DNA of 64,000 nucleotides from contig NZ_JAQSDK010000014.1 in NCBI RefSeq assembly GCF_029945885.1, positions 1 to 64,000 of the forward strand, written 5' to 3'. Below, piece by piece: positions 25,612 to 34,212 of the stretch; positions within the stretch are counted from its first letter, which is position 1, and each line of letters begins with the position of its first letter. This DNA is from Brevundimonas sp. (lineage in GTDB: Bacteria; Pseudomonadota; Alphaproteobacteria; Caulobacterales; Caulobacteraceae). The notes under the pieces were generated by a model. It did no database searches and was not told the DNA's origin. It was given only the letters and a program-made list of their open reading frames with translations. The translations under genes and the position numbers were made by a program.

Positions 25612-26091
25612 TCAGTCGACGGCGGTGATTTCGACGGTGCGCCCGGCGATCACGGCGGTGTCGCCGACGCATTTGCCGCTCAGGGCCACGGCCAGGGGGG
25701 AGATATGGCTGACGCTGCCCTTGGCCGGATCGGCCTCGTCCTCGCCGACGATCCGCCAGGTCTGGCTGCGGCCGTCGTCGCGTTCCAGGGTGACCGAGCC
25801 GCCGAAGCGGACGCGGCCGTCGGCGGGGGCGATCTCGACCGGCTGGGCCGAGGCGCGCCGCGCCGACCAGTAGCGCAGGTCGCGGGTGGCCCGGGCCATG
25901 GCGGTGCGGTCGGTCTCGATCTCGCCATGGGCCTGGGCGGCGCCATAGGCGGCGCGGGCCGCGGCCAGGGCGGACTCGATCGCCGCCAGCCCGGCCGGGG
26001 TGACCCGGTTGGGGTGGGGCGAGATCGGGCGGTCGGGCAGGTCGGCGGCCGTGGCCTCCAGATCCTCCTCGCGGGTAAAGGCAACACTCAT
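25612..26091 (-). CDS. GreA/GreB-family transcription factor
   Basis: A 159-residue protein. It has an N-terminal coiled-coil region (RVTPAGLAAIESALAAARAAY..ATRDLRYWSARRASAQ) and a C-terminal FKBP-like domain starting VRFGGSVTLERDD and including WRIVGEDEADPAKGSVSHISPLAVALSGKCVGD, the GreA/GreB signature region (SPLAxAL). Family members enter the RNA polymerase secondary channel to rescue backtracked complexes. The coiled-coil acidic tip is less clear than in GreA, so it may be a Gre-like regulator rather than a cleavage factor. It is divergent from the flavoprotein gene. Confidence 0.85.
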   Translation of the reverse strand: MSVAFTREEDLEATAADLPDRPISPHPNRVTPAGLAAIESALAAARAAYGAAQAHGEIETDRTAMARATRDLRYWSARRASAQPVEIAPADGRVRFGGSVTLERDDGRSQTWRIVGEDEADPAKGSVSHISPLAVALSGKCVGDTAVIAGRTVEITAVD

Positions 26092-26198
26092 GGGGCGGGA
26101 GCGTATGCCGGGTGCGGACGTTCCACGAACGGTTTTTACGCAACAGCGGTTGGGCGGGCGCGATGACGCGCTGCGCGGAACAGGCTAGGGACCGCGCC

Positions 26199-27416
26199 AT
26201 GACCATTGCAGCGAAGACCATCCACATCGTCGGGGCCGGACCGGCCGGGCTGATGGCGGCCGAACGGCTGGCCCAGGCGGGGGCGCAGGTGACCGTGCAT
26301 GAGCGGATGCCGTCGCCGGGGCGCAAGCTGCTGATGGCCGGGCGCGGCGGGCTGAACCTGACCCATTCGGAGGACCAGGCGGCGTTCGAGGGCCGGTACG
26401 GCGGCGCGGCCGCGGCGGTGTCGCCGTGGCTGGACGCGTTTTCGCCGGACGAATTGACCGCCTGGGCCGAGGGGCTGGGCCAGGCCACCTTTACCGGCTC
26501 CAGCGGCCGGGTGTTTCCGCGGGCGATGAAGGCCTCGCCCCTGCTGCGGGCCTGGCTGGCGCGGCTGGACGGGCTGGGCGTGCAGCTGCGCACCCGCTCG
26601 CGCTGGACCGGCTGGAGCGCGGACGGGGCCCTGCGGTTCGACACCCCGGACGGTGAGCGGCTGGAACGGCCCGATGCGGTGGTGCTGGCCCTGGGCGGGG
26701 CCAGCTGGCCGAAACTGGGCGCGGACGGGGCCTGGGTCGAGCCGCTGGCGGCCGCCGGGGTGGCGGTGGTGCCGCTGCGACCGTCGAACATGGGCGTCAA
26801 TATTGACTGGTCCGAGGTGGTGCGCGCGCGCGTCGCCGGCCAGCCGCTGAAGGGGGTGGCCCTGACGGTCGGCGACCGCACCGTGCGCGGCGAGGCGGTG
26901 GTCACGACCTACGGGCTGGAGGGCGGGGCGGTCTATACGCTGTCGGCGGCCCTGCGCGAGGCGGTGGCGGCGGAGGGGTCGGCGTTGCTGACCGTCGACC
27001 TTCGGCCCGACCTGTCGGTCGAGGCTTTGGCGGCGCGGCTGCAGGCCGGGCGCGGCAAGGACAGTATGGCCAGCTGGCTGCGCAAGGCCGGGGGGCTGTC
27101 CGCGCCCGCCGCCGCCCTGCTGCGCGAGGTGCCGGGCGAGATGCCGACCGGCCCGGACAAGCTGGCCCGCCGGATCAAGGCGCTGCGGCTGACGGTGACC
27201 GGGGTCCAGGGCCTGGCCCGCGCCATCTCGACCGCCGGCGGCGTCCGGCTGGACGCGACCGGCCCCGACCTGATGCTGACGGCCCGCCCGGGGGTGTTCG
27301 TGGCCGGCGAGATGCTGGACTGGGAAGCCCCGACCGGCGGCTATCTGCTGCAGGCGTCGCTGGCGTCGGGGGTTGTGGCGGCGATGGGTGTGGAGGCGTG
27401 GCTGGCGGCGGGGTGA
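26199..27416 (+). CDS. YhiN/HI0933-like flavoprotein (TIGR03862 type)
   Basis: A 405-residue FAD-binding protein. The N-terminus is a dinucleotide-binding fold, IHIVGAGPAGLMAAERLAQAG, followed by the family hallmark GRKLLMAGRGGLNLTHSE. It continues with FTGSSGRVFPRAMKASPLLRAW and ALGGASWPKLGADGAW, and ends in a GGVRLDA..FVAGEMLDWEAPTGGYLLQ FAD-contacting block. The family is a conserved oxidoreductase of unclear substrate. The start at 26199 fits the Rossmann start directly; an ATG at 26112 would add 29 unrelated residues. It is followed by about 1 kb without a convincing gene. Confidence 0.9.
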   Translation: MTIAAKTIHIVGAGPAGLMAAERLAQAGAQVTVHERMPSPGRKLLMAGRGGLNLTHSEDQAAFEGRYGGAAAAVSPWLDAFSPDELTAWAEGLGQATFTGSSGRVFPRAMKASPLLRAWLARLDGLGVQLRTRSRWTGWSADGALRFDTPDGERLERPDAVVLALGGASWPKLGADGAWVEPLAAAGVAVVPLRPSNMGVNIDWSEVVRARVAGQPLKGVALTVGDRTVRGEAVVTTYGLEGGAVYTLSAALREAVAAEGSALLTVDLRPDLSVEALAARLQAGRGKDSMASWLRKAGGLSAPAAALLREVPGEMPTGPDKLARRIKALRLTVTGVQGLARAISTAGGVRLDATGPDLMLTARPGVFVAGEMLDWEAPTGGYLLQASLASGVVAAMGVEAWLAAG

Positions 27417-27659
27417 GGGTCAACGCCGGGTCAGCAGAAGCGCGCCCCGGCCAGCCGCACCCATGCCGCCGCCCTGGCCTCTCCGCGCCGTCGGTCTCGG
27501 TCGCCGACGGATTCGCAAAGGGAACGATATGCGGCATCCGGCTGCGGCTCTGAAGGTGACGTGACCCTCGCGTCTCATCTGAACCTAATGACATTTGCCG
27601 GGTGATCGGCCCCCATCGTGGAGCGCGTCCCTCTGAACGCCACCCAGCCCGGAGCCACG

Positions 27660-27930
27660 CGTCGATCCAGCGCGACGGCCCTTCCGCCGCTCGCTTGCCG
27701 GCATCCTCGCCAGAGTGCGACTGGAAAAGTGGTGCCGCTCAGGTGACTCGCACACCTGACCCCGCATTACGAACGCCCGGGAACGACAGGGTAAAAGGTG
27801 TTTTCGGTCAGTTTGTTGGCGTCTGAATGCAGGGTGCGTTTCACCAGCACCCAGCCCCTTCCCGGCTTCGGAAATCGGGACCCCTGGCGCGTTTCCTGGT
27901 TAAGGCGGCTTTCCGTGGGAAACGCCGGGC
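27660..27930. repeat. Degenerate direct repeat, copy A
   Basis: Shares roughly three-quarters identity by eye with copy B at 33430-33695 around the tRNA remnant (for example CCAGAGTG at 27708 against 33476, and an identical 14-mer GTGGGAAACGCCGG at 27915 and 33681). Both copies are in the same orientation. Edges are approximate. Confidence 0.55.
27730..27773 (-). other. tRNA-Thr(CGT) 3'-half remnant, copy A
   Basis: Read on the minus strand: TTCGTAATG (anticodon loop with CGT), a variable region, the T-arm AGGTG-TGCGAGT-CACCT, and an acceptor end GAGCGGC-ACCA. No matching 5' acceptor or D-arm is present, so it is not a functional tRNA. TTCGAGT in the T-loop has become TGCGAGT. Such halves are typical of integration sites. 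Confidence 0.6.
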
Positions 27931-28405
27931 AATCCCGAAACGCCACCGTCACTTCGGAGCCCACGCTCTCCATTCTTTAAGCGCACATCGGTCTCCGGCT
28001 CATCTTGGCCCTTCGGACGGCGACGGCCGGTTGCGATATCTGCTCTTCCAACCCCACTGGCATCTCAGAAGGGGGGCTGCAGTACCGATCGGAAACCGCG
28101 CACGTTTCAGCCGTCGATGTGTTGGGCGGGCGGAAGGGCGACGCGTCTGCTGATTCAACCGGCTAATTCCAACCGGCGGGGCGCGAGCACCATTTGCGAG
28201 AGGGGCGGTCCTTAATTCGACGACGCGGGAGGGCAACTGACGGCCACAAAGGGAGCGATCGAGCAGCCGGTGACGATGGCCTCACGGGCATGGTCGTCGC
28301 TGTCCGACCCGCGAGCCTGGCGCAACGTTCTGGTGAAACGCGCAAACGGTCCCGGATGACGCCGTCGCCTTTGCGCCGGGCACCATGTCCATGCGGCGGA
28401 ATGTG

Positions 28406-28436
28406 AAAGGGGGCCGGCATTGCTGCCGGCCCCCCA
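28406..28436 (-). terminator. Terminator for the autotransporter gene
   Basis: A GGGGGCCGGC (28409-28418)/GCCGGCCCCC stem with a short loop gives, on the minus strand, a GC-rich hairpin followed by CCCTTTC. It lies about 30 bp after the autotransporter stop. Confidence 0.75.
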
Positions 28437-28462
28437 ACGCTTTTGAGCCGAGGATCTCGGGA

Positions 28463-31400
28463 CTATCGAGCGCCGGCACCGAACCTGATGGTCACGCTGC
28501 CGTAGACAGCCTGGTCATCAATGCCGCTACCGAAGCGACCCGTGTAGCCGATCCTCCCGCTCACTCGGTCCGAGAAAGCGCCCGTCAGGCTGAGACCCGC
28601 GAGGAACGAACCGCGATCAACGACCGGCGACTGAACGGTGAACGCACTCCCCGCCGGAGCGTCTGCGAACCGGGCGGTCACGTCGAAGGCCGAGTCGCCC
28701 AGGTCACTGCGGTAGGCGATGCGCGCCTCGGGGATGAACGACCCCATGCGGCCCGTCCACTTCAGGCCGGCCAGCAGCGATGTCTGCGACACCGACTGGT
28801 CGGAGTAGGCGAGATTGGCTCCCGGCACGCCCGTTTCGGTAAAGGCGCTCAGCTCAGAGCCGGCGTGGTCCAGCGCGATGAACGGCGTCAGCCATGTGCC
28901 CTGGACCGGGAAGCGGGCCCCCGCTTCCGCATAGAGCGAAAGAGTGCCGGTGTCCGGCGTGCCCGCTGCGGTTCCGGCCGTGCTCAGGATGCCAATGGAC
29001 CGGATGCTGGAGCCGCTCAGCTTCGTGAAGCTGCCGACGCCGCGCAGATAGTAGTCGCCGGTGTCATATGCCGCCCGCAGTCCGATCAGCCAGCCATCGG
29101 CGTTGATCCGGCCATTCTGGCGGTCAAAGTCGACCTCCAGATCGCGATAGCCGACGTAGCCGCCGACCCTCACCTTGTCCATCACGTGGTCCAGGCCGAC
29201 AATCGCGAACTGTTGCTTGGCGTCGGACCCCGGCGCATTGGCGTCGCCATCAAGGTTGGCGCTGGTCAGGCCGCCAGCCATCCACAGGCGGAACCCGGTT
29301 TCCGGATTGCGGCAGCTTTCGATACCTTCGGGGCTGCTCAGGCAGTCCGACTGGTCGGCGATGGCGGTGTTCAGCTGCTGGCTGCTGTTACGCAGGGACT
29401 GGAGATAGCCAGCGGTCTGAGCACCGGTGAGCTGATCCAGCGCCAGGGGGTAGTCCGTGGCGTCCAGCAGGAACAGGTTGGAGAGCAAGCTGGCGAACGG
29501 GCCCGTCAGGGTCGGGCTGTAAACCGCCTCGATGCCGCCGCCGACCGCGCCCTGGTTGCCTGTCAGGCCCGATACGGCACCAAACCCGATACGAGTGATG
29601 GTCAGGTCAACGTTGGCCCCACTGTCATAGACGGCTACCGGAACCAGCAGCGGGCTTCCGGTATTGGTGACCACGCTTGAGAAGGTCCCGTTGAGGACGT
29701 TGGCGTCGATGATGTTGTCGATGCTGTAGAAGTTCTCGAACAGGCCGTTCGACGTCGACAGGTTGAGCTGCAGCGTTCCCGCCAGCGTGACCGTATTGGC
29801 CGCAATCACCTGGATAGGCGACGGGATGGCCAAGGCACCGACCGATCCCAAGGGCGCTCCGGAGCCGCCGAACGACAGCGGCATGTCCAGCACCAGAGTG
29901 CCACCCGATGCGACAGTGAAGGTGTTCACATAGCCGCCGGCAGGTCCGTCATAGGACGGGTTGGCGGTGCGCGAATCCACAAGGTGCAACGCACCGCCGC
30001 TGGCGATGGTCAGCGACCCCTCAAACTCCCCGTTGGGATTGATCAGGCCGTCGAGAGTGGTTGTGCCGCCGGTGATGGTGATGCTGTCATCGGCCGAGAT
30101 ATCGACGTTTCCGTAAATGGAGCCGCCGCCGAGGAGGCGGATGGCCACGGCGTTTGGGGCCAGGATCGTGTCGATCGCCAGCCCGTGTGTCCAGGTCAGA
30201 CCGCCGTCGGTGCTCTCGCGGGCGGTGATCGTGCCACCGTCGTTGATGATGGTGAAGACCGCGCCTTCAGGCGGCAGAATGGGCGAGGCATCAAAGTCCC
30301 GCACCAGAATGCCGGTCGCCGACGCGACGCCGACATTCGTGCGCGCCGAAACGATGATCGCCCCGGTGTTGGTCAGGGTGGCGGTGTTGACGGCCGACTC
30401 GAAGTCCATGCCGACCGCCGTGGCGCCGACGGGCAGGTCGGCGGGCGCGGCGGGCAAGGCCAGGCCAGGAACAGGGGCGTCCATCAGAATCGAGCCGGTG
30501 GCGCTTGCAGTGACAGTCAGGCTGCCGGAGTTGGTGACGGCACCGGAGAGGCTGTTGGCTGCCTCTTCTTCCCAGATGACCGGGCCGCCTTCACCCGTGC
30601 CGTGGCCCCCATTGGTGGGGCCGCCGTGGCCTTCGGTGCCGCCATGGCCACCGCCTTCTTCGCCCTCGACGACCACGGTCGGGTCGTAGGTGCCGTAGAA
30701 GCCAAGGCCGAGCGCCCCGGCGGTCGCCGGGCCAGCAACCTGGGCGTCAGCGGTGACAACCACGGCCCCGCTATTGGTCACAGCCAGCGTCAGCGGGTCG
30801 CCAAACGCCGTGTAGCCGATCGAACTGGCCAAGGCCGAGCCGCTGGTCTCGCCGAACACGCCGGCGATCGACTGGACCGTAAAGGTACCCGTGTTGGCGA
30901 ACGTGGCCAGGGCGGTGTTGCCGGTGACTTCCTGCTCGACGCCAACCGCGCCGGCTTGCGCCGTTCCCGTAAGGCCGGTCGCAGACGCGCTGCTGCTGGC
31001 CAGGAAGGAGCCGCCGTTGGTGAAGGCGGCGCTGGCGGCACCGGTGGTGGTGGCCTGCTGCAGCACAGCCGGATCCAGCTGCGAGCTGGCGTTGGCCAAG
31101 TCGCCGGTCGCCGAGGCGGACCCGATGACATTGATCACGCCGCTCGCGCTGTTGGTGAGGGTTACGGCTGCGGTCCGGTTCTCGATCTGGGGAGAGCCTT
31201 CGGCTTCGGCCACCTGCAGAATGGCGGAGCCTATCGTCGCGATGGCCCCGGACCGGGAGCCTTCGGCCAAGGCGCTCGCCACGCTCGTGGCCCCGAAATT
31301 AATCCGCCCGTTGTTGGTGACGGTGGCGATCGAGAGGCCGCCGTCCTGACCGTTGGACTGGACCTTGGTGACGAGAAGGCTGTCGGCGACCGCGTTGCTG

Positions 31401-32374
31401 TCGGCGATGGTCGTCCCGTTGGCGGTCGCGATGGACGTTCCGGTGATGCGGCCGGCAGCGGCGTTTGTGACGGTCACCGTGGAGCTGTCGTCCCCCGAAC
31501 CGTTGGACGCGGTCCGCAGGTGGAACAGGCCATGTTCGCCGCCGCCCAGTGTGGACTCGGCGGTGGCCGCACCGGCGCTGGAGGTGGCCAGGGCGGCCGC
31601 ACCGGCCGTCAGCGTTCCGCTGTTGGAGAAGGTTGTGCTGGTCACGCCGTCGCCGCCGCCGTTGGCCTGGGCCCGCATGAACAGGGCTTCGCCGGCCGTG
31701 GCGCGCGCGAGCGCGTCGCCGACCGCATTGGCCGTGGCGGTACCGTTGAACAGGATGGTTCCGCTATTGATCATGGAGGTGCTGGCGGATCCGCCGCCGC
31801 CGCCTTCGACGGTGGCTTCCTGATGCAGGCCGCCGATGGCGCTCGCCGTGGCCCGCGCCGCAATGTCGCCGGGGAAGTCCGTGCCCGTCGCGCTGGCGCT
31901 CGCGCCGAGGTCAAACAGACCGGAGTTGACCAGCGAGGCCGAGACGGTTGCGTTGGGCGCCGTCGCGATCTGTGTGACCGCGTCCACAAGGTCGGCGTTC
32001 GCGACCGCATGTCCTTCGTCGTTGGTGGCCGTGGCCAGCGCCTTGATCGACACCGTGCCGGCATTGTCGATGGAGATGATGGCGTCGAGGTCGCCCGGCG
32101 CGGCGGCCGGGGCCAGCGGCACCGGCTCTTCCTCGCCGACGCTCAGGCGTTGCACGATCGTGCCGGTCGCGGTCGATGCGACAACGGCGGTCGCGGCGGG
32201 CGTTCCGGCGTCGGTGACGCCGAGCGTGAGCACCTGATCGGCGGTGATGACGAAGACCGGATCGACGTCCAGTCCGGGACTCACAACCGCCTGGGCCAGG
32301 GCCGGAGACGCGACGATCAGTGCCAAGGCCGACACGCCGACGGACAGTCGAATGTACCTAGAATTCTTAGTCAT
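28463..32374 (-). CDS. Large autotransporter with repeat passenger domain
   Basis: A 1303-residue secreted protein. A signal peptide (about residues 1-28, ending SPALAQA) is followed by a passenger of about 950 residues. The passenger is made of degenerate repeats of the type NSGxxxxxASATA (for example LVNSGLFDLGASASATG, FSNSGTLTAGAAALATS), predicted to stack as a beta-helix. A His/Gly-rich loop (EGGGHGGTEGHGGPTNGGHGTGEGG) lies near residues 577-601. The final 280 residues form an autotransporter beta-barrel (FRLWMAGGLTSANLDGD.., GYVGYRDLEVDF.., LAGLKWTGRMG) ending VTIRFGAGAR, so the usual terminal aromatic residue is displaced. Function is probably adhesion or surface interaction. It lies between tRNA-half repeats and has its own terminator. 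Confidence 0.88.
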   Translation of the reverse strand: MTKNSRYIRLSVGVSALALIVASPALAQAVVSPGLDVDPVFVITADQVLTLGVTDAGTPAATAVVASTATGTIVQRLSVGEEEPVPLAPAAAPGDLDAIISIDNAGTVSIKALATATNDEGHAVANADLVDAVTQIATAPNATVSASLVNSGLFDLGASASATGTDFPGDIAARATASAIGGLHQEATVEGGGGGSASTSMINSGTILFNGTATANAVGDALARATAGEALFMRAQANGGGDGVTSTTFSNSGTLTAGAAALATSSAGAATAESTLGGGEHGLFHLRTASNGSGDDSSTVTVTNAAAGRITGTSIATANGTTIADSNAVADSLLVTKVQSNGQDGGLSIATVTNNGRINFGATSVASALAEGSRSGAIATIGSAILQVAEAEGSPQIENRTAAVTLTNSASGVINVIGSASATGDLANASSQLDPAVLQQATTTGAASAAFTNGGSFLASSSASATGLTGTAQAGAVGVEQEVTGNTALATFANTGTFTVQSIAGVFGETSGSALASSIGYTAFGDPLTLAVTNSGAVVVTADAQVAGPATAGALGLGFYGTYDPTVVVEGEEGGGHGGTEGHGGPTNGGHGTGEGGPVIWEEEAANSLSGAVTNSGSLTVTASATGSILMDAPVPGLALPAAPADLPVGATAVGMDFESAVNTATLTNTGAIIVSARTNVGVASATGILVRDFDASPILPPEGAVFTIINDGGTITARESTDGGLTWTHGLAIDTILAPNAVAIRLLGGGSIYGNVDISADDSITITGGTTTLDGLINPNGEFEGSLTIASGGALHLVDSRTANPSYDGPAGGYVNTFTVASGGTLVLDMPLSFGGSGAPLGSVGALAIPSPIQVIAANTVTLAGTLQLNLSTSNGLFENFYSIDNIIDANVLNGTFSSVVTNTGSPLLVPVAVYDSGANVDLTITRIGFGAVSGLTGNQGAVGGGIEAVYSPTLTGPFASLLSNLFLLDATDYPLALDQLTGAQTAGYLQSLRNSSQQLNTAIADQSDCLSSPEGIESCRNPETGFRLWMAGGLTSANLDGDANAPGSDAKQQFAIVGLDHVMDKVRVGGYVGYRDLEVDFDRQNGRINADGWLIGLRAAYDTGDYYLRGVGSFTKLSGSSIRSIGILSTAGTAAGTPDTGTLSLYAEAGARFPVQGTWLTPFIALDHAGSELSAFTETGVPGANLAYSDQSVSQTSLLAGLKWTGRMGSFIPEARIAYRSDLGDSAFDVTARFADAPAGSAFTVQSPVVDRGSFLAGLSLTGAFSDRVSGRIGYTGRFGSGIDDQAVYGSVTIRFGAGAR

Positions 32375-32793
32375 TTTTCTATCTCCGCTTTAACTTTTGA
32401 AATTAATGGCGCGAGACGCTCGCGGACACGGCCAATCACTTCAAGTTGTGCCGGCCCTTTTTCAAATAGGGAAAACCAGGTTGCCCACCCTTGATCTCGG
32501 TCAATTTTTTGAGAACTCAGGATTTCTGTGTAAACGGCCTATATGTCGTGTAAACGACATATAAAGTCGGCTGTTTGAATTAATCTATGGATCTTGTGTG
32601 TTCTGGCGGCCTGTTTTGATGCTTGTTTCATGCGCAGGAATTCTATTGACTGAACTCAGCTTTGGTGAAAATGATCGGAGCGGCTGAAAACGTAAGTAAA
32701 TATTTATGTTTTTCAAATGTTTCCAGTGTCGCCAAGGTTAGTTTTGGTTAGATTGGCGTCTGAAAGGCGTCTCTTGTCACTGCCGGAAGTGTC
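32375..32793. other. AT-rich upstream region of the autotransporter
   Basis: About 420 bp without a gene and clearly more AT-rich than the neighbourhood (for example TTTTTTGAGAACTCAGG, TTTGAATTAATC). It contains the palindrome listed separately and is likely the promoter region of the minus-strand autotransporter gene. Confidence 0.5.
32540..32563. promoter_or_regulatory. Perfect palindrome, candidate operator
   Basis: TATATGTCGT (32540-32549) and ACGACATATA (32554-32563) are exact inverted repeats with a GTAA centre. The core GTGTAAACG occurs a second time 20 bp upstream (32528-32536). It lies about 165 bp before the autotransporter start. Confidence 0.5.
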
Positions 32794-33018
32794 GTGGGCT
32801 CCCGGCGCAATATGTGCGGCCTGATCATGATTCTAATGCGTGAGATTTTTCACGTCGGCGACCGGCTACTAACGGAAGTTCTATTTGTTGGCGTCGACGG
32901 GCGGTTGTGCACCACAATCTACGAAATAGTCGGGGCCGAGACGCTGTATTTTTACAACCGCCGGGAAGCGGAAGCCGGTCTTCGGTCAGACCCCGTGGTG
33001 CCGTCAGGTGAACGCTAG
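32794..33018 (+). CDS. Hypothetical small protein, uncertain
   Basis: A 74-codon frame. From the internal ATG at 32836 it reads MREIFHVGDRLLTEVLFVGV.., a plausible strand-rich start, then LYFYNRREAEAG. No family is recognised, the ribosome binding site is weak, and it lies in a decayed region. It may be a small cargo gene or chance. Confidence 0.3.
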   Translation: MGSRRNMCGLIMILMREIFHVGDRLLTEVLFVGVDGRLCTTIYEIVGAETLYFYNRREAEAGLRSDPVVPSGER

Positions 33019-33106
33019 AGGACCTTCGGTAGTTCGGCTGTAAGCCGCTGACGGAGGGGCTGTTTCGTAATGTTGATTTCGTTCAACCGCCATCGGTTTC
33101 CGGCCG

Positions 33107-33331
33107 GGTCGGCTGCGGGAGAATAACCGCGTCGAGAACTCCCACCTGCCGATCCGACGACGAGAACGTCAGCAGCAGCGGTTCAAATCCCCCGCCTCAG
33201 CCCGGAGGTTCCTCACCACCCACGCGGCCATCCACACCACCTTCAATATCCAGCGCCATCTGATCAGCAGACCCGCCCTGCGCCGCTTTCGCGCTGATGC
33301 GGCTTCCGCCTGGGCGGATGTGGTTGCCTGA
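33107..33331 (+). mobile_element. IS6-family transposase C-terminal remnant
   Basis: The frame reads RLRENNRVENSHLPIRRRER, then QQQRFKSPASARRFLTTHAA, FNIQRHLISRPALRRFRAD, and stops at TGA 33329-33331. This is the conserved C-terminal block of IS6/IS26-type DDE transposases, including the catalytic Glu in ENSH. The upstream catalytic Asp residues and N-terminus are missing, so the element is dead. No inverted ends were located. Confidence 0.8.
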
Positions 33332-33429
33332 TTTCAGGCAGGGCAGGACGCTTCTCGACCTGGCGCGGTTACCCTGACAGCACCCTTGCCCGGTCGGTGC
33401 TCCGGCCGTCCCATGCAGGACCCACGCGG

Positions 33430-33695
33430 CTTCCCAGCGTTGCGGCACTCCGGCCGCTCGCCCGCCGACTTCCTGTCCAGAGTGGCTCTGGACAGGTGGT
33501 GCCGGTCAGGTGACTCGAACACCTGACCCCCGCATTACGAAGGCCAGGGAAGAAGTGGCTAAGAAGCGTTTATGTGCGGCTACTTGGCCCATAATCGGAG
33601 CATATTTTATTGCCACCCAGCCTCCTCCCAGACGCGCTGGAGAGGTCGGTGAAGGCGTTTCCCAGGTCACGCGCCCTGACGTGGGAAACGCCGGA
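33430..33695. repeat. Degenerate direct repeat, copy B
   Basis: Same-orientation partner of copy A at 27660-27930, 5.77 kb away measured at the tRNA remnants. It includes the better-preserved tRNA half at 33497-33541 and the shared 14-mer GTGGGAAACGCCGG at 33681. Confidence 0.55.
33497..33541 (-). other. tRNA-Thr(CGT) 3'-half remnant, copy B
   Basis: Read on the minus strand: TTCGTAATG with anticodon CGT, then a well-formed T-arm AGGTG-TTCGAGT-CACCT and acceptor end GACCGGC-ACCA with encoded CCA. The matching 5' strand GCCGGTC is not found within the preceding 100 bp, so only the 3' half exists. It is better preserved than copy A. Confidence 0.7.
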
Positions 33696-33793
33696 ATTTC
33701 GGCCTGCGCCATACCTGCAAAAGGCGCGCGCATCCTGAAATTCTACCGGCGTCCAGAGGATGCCTGTTCAAGCCGATAGTCAGGTCGGCTGGC

Positions 33794-34087
33794 CTACTCG
33801 TGCTCGCCATTCGGTCGTCGACCAAAACCCGTGAACATGGACGGCTTAACCCGCGCGGCGGTGTAGGTGGAAACGGTGATGGCAGCAGCACCGATCAACA
33901 CGGCATGACCGACAATATTCGCGAAGGCCGTCACGTAGCTACCGATCGCAATCGAAAAACTGACGGCCCACATGAAGCCCAGGGCCTGAAGAACGTAATG
34001 TCTGATGGCCACGTCCTTGATGTGCCGGAGCGGGCTCACATTGTGGTTGAAGATGAAATTCCATGCGTGAACGACAAATTTTCTCAT
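33794..34087 (-). CDS. Hypothetical membrane protein
   Basis: A 97-residue protein. A soluble N-terminal part (MRKFVVHAWNFIFNHNVSPL) is followed by two membrane helices (about residues 34-56 and 58-78, LGFMWAVSFSIAIGSYVTAFANIV and HAVLIGAAAITVSTYTAA) and a basic C-terminus. A strong AGGAGG lies upstream of the ATG at 34087, which supports it as real. I do not recognise the family. It may be followed by nothing on the same strand; downstream lies the island's right-hand repeat. Confidence 0.7.
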   Translation of the reverse strand: MRKFVVHAWNFIFNHNVSPLRHIKDVAIRHYVLQALGFMWAVSFSIAIGSYVTAFANIVGHAVLIGAAAITVSTYTAARVKPSMFTGFGRRPNGEHE

Positions 34088-34212
34088 GACCGATCCTCCT
34101 GGGTTGGGTTTTCCTGGCGCACGGCCCGCCGCAGAACGCTGGTGTACGGGGTGGTCGGAGGCGGGCTGGCGCCTGGCTCACAACACCGGCGGGACCGCGC
34201 CGGGTTGAATAA

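Larger units (their letters stand above)
27417..28405. other. Gene-free stretch before the autotransporter
   Basis: No convincing gene was found. The part from about 27660 to 27930 is one copy of a degenerate direct repeat shared with about 33430-33695 and contains a tRNA 3'-half remnant. The rest (27930-28405) has only short, unsupported frames. The stretch looks like decayed mobile DNA. Confidence 0.5.

Noticed and set aside
29984..32494. 836-codon plus-strand frame opposite the autotransporter
   Set aside because: It mirrors the biased codons of the real minus-strand gene, has no domains, and its composition (Gly, Arg, Ala, Asp strings) is that of an antisense shadow.
33497..33541. Functional tRNA-Thr gene
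   Set aside because: Only the 3' half is present; no 5' acceptor strand, D-arm or paired anticodon stem can be found.
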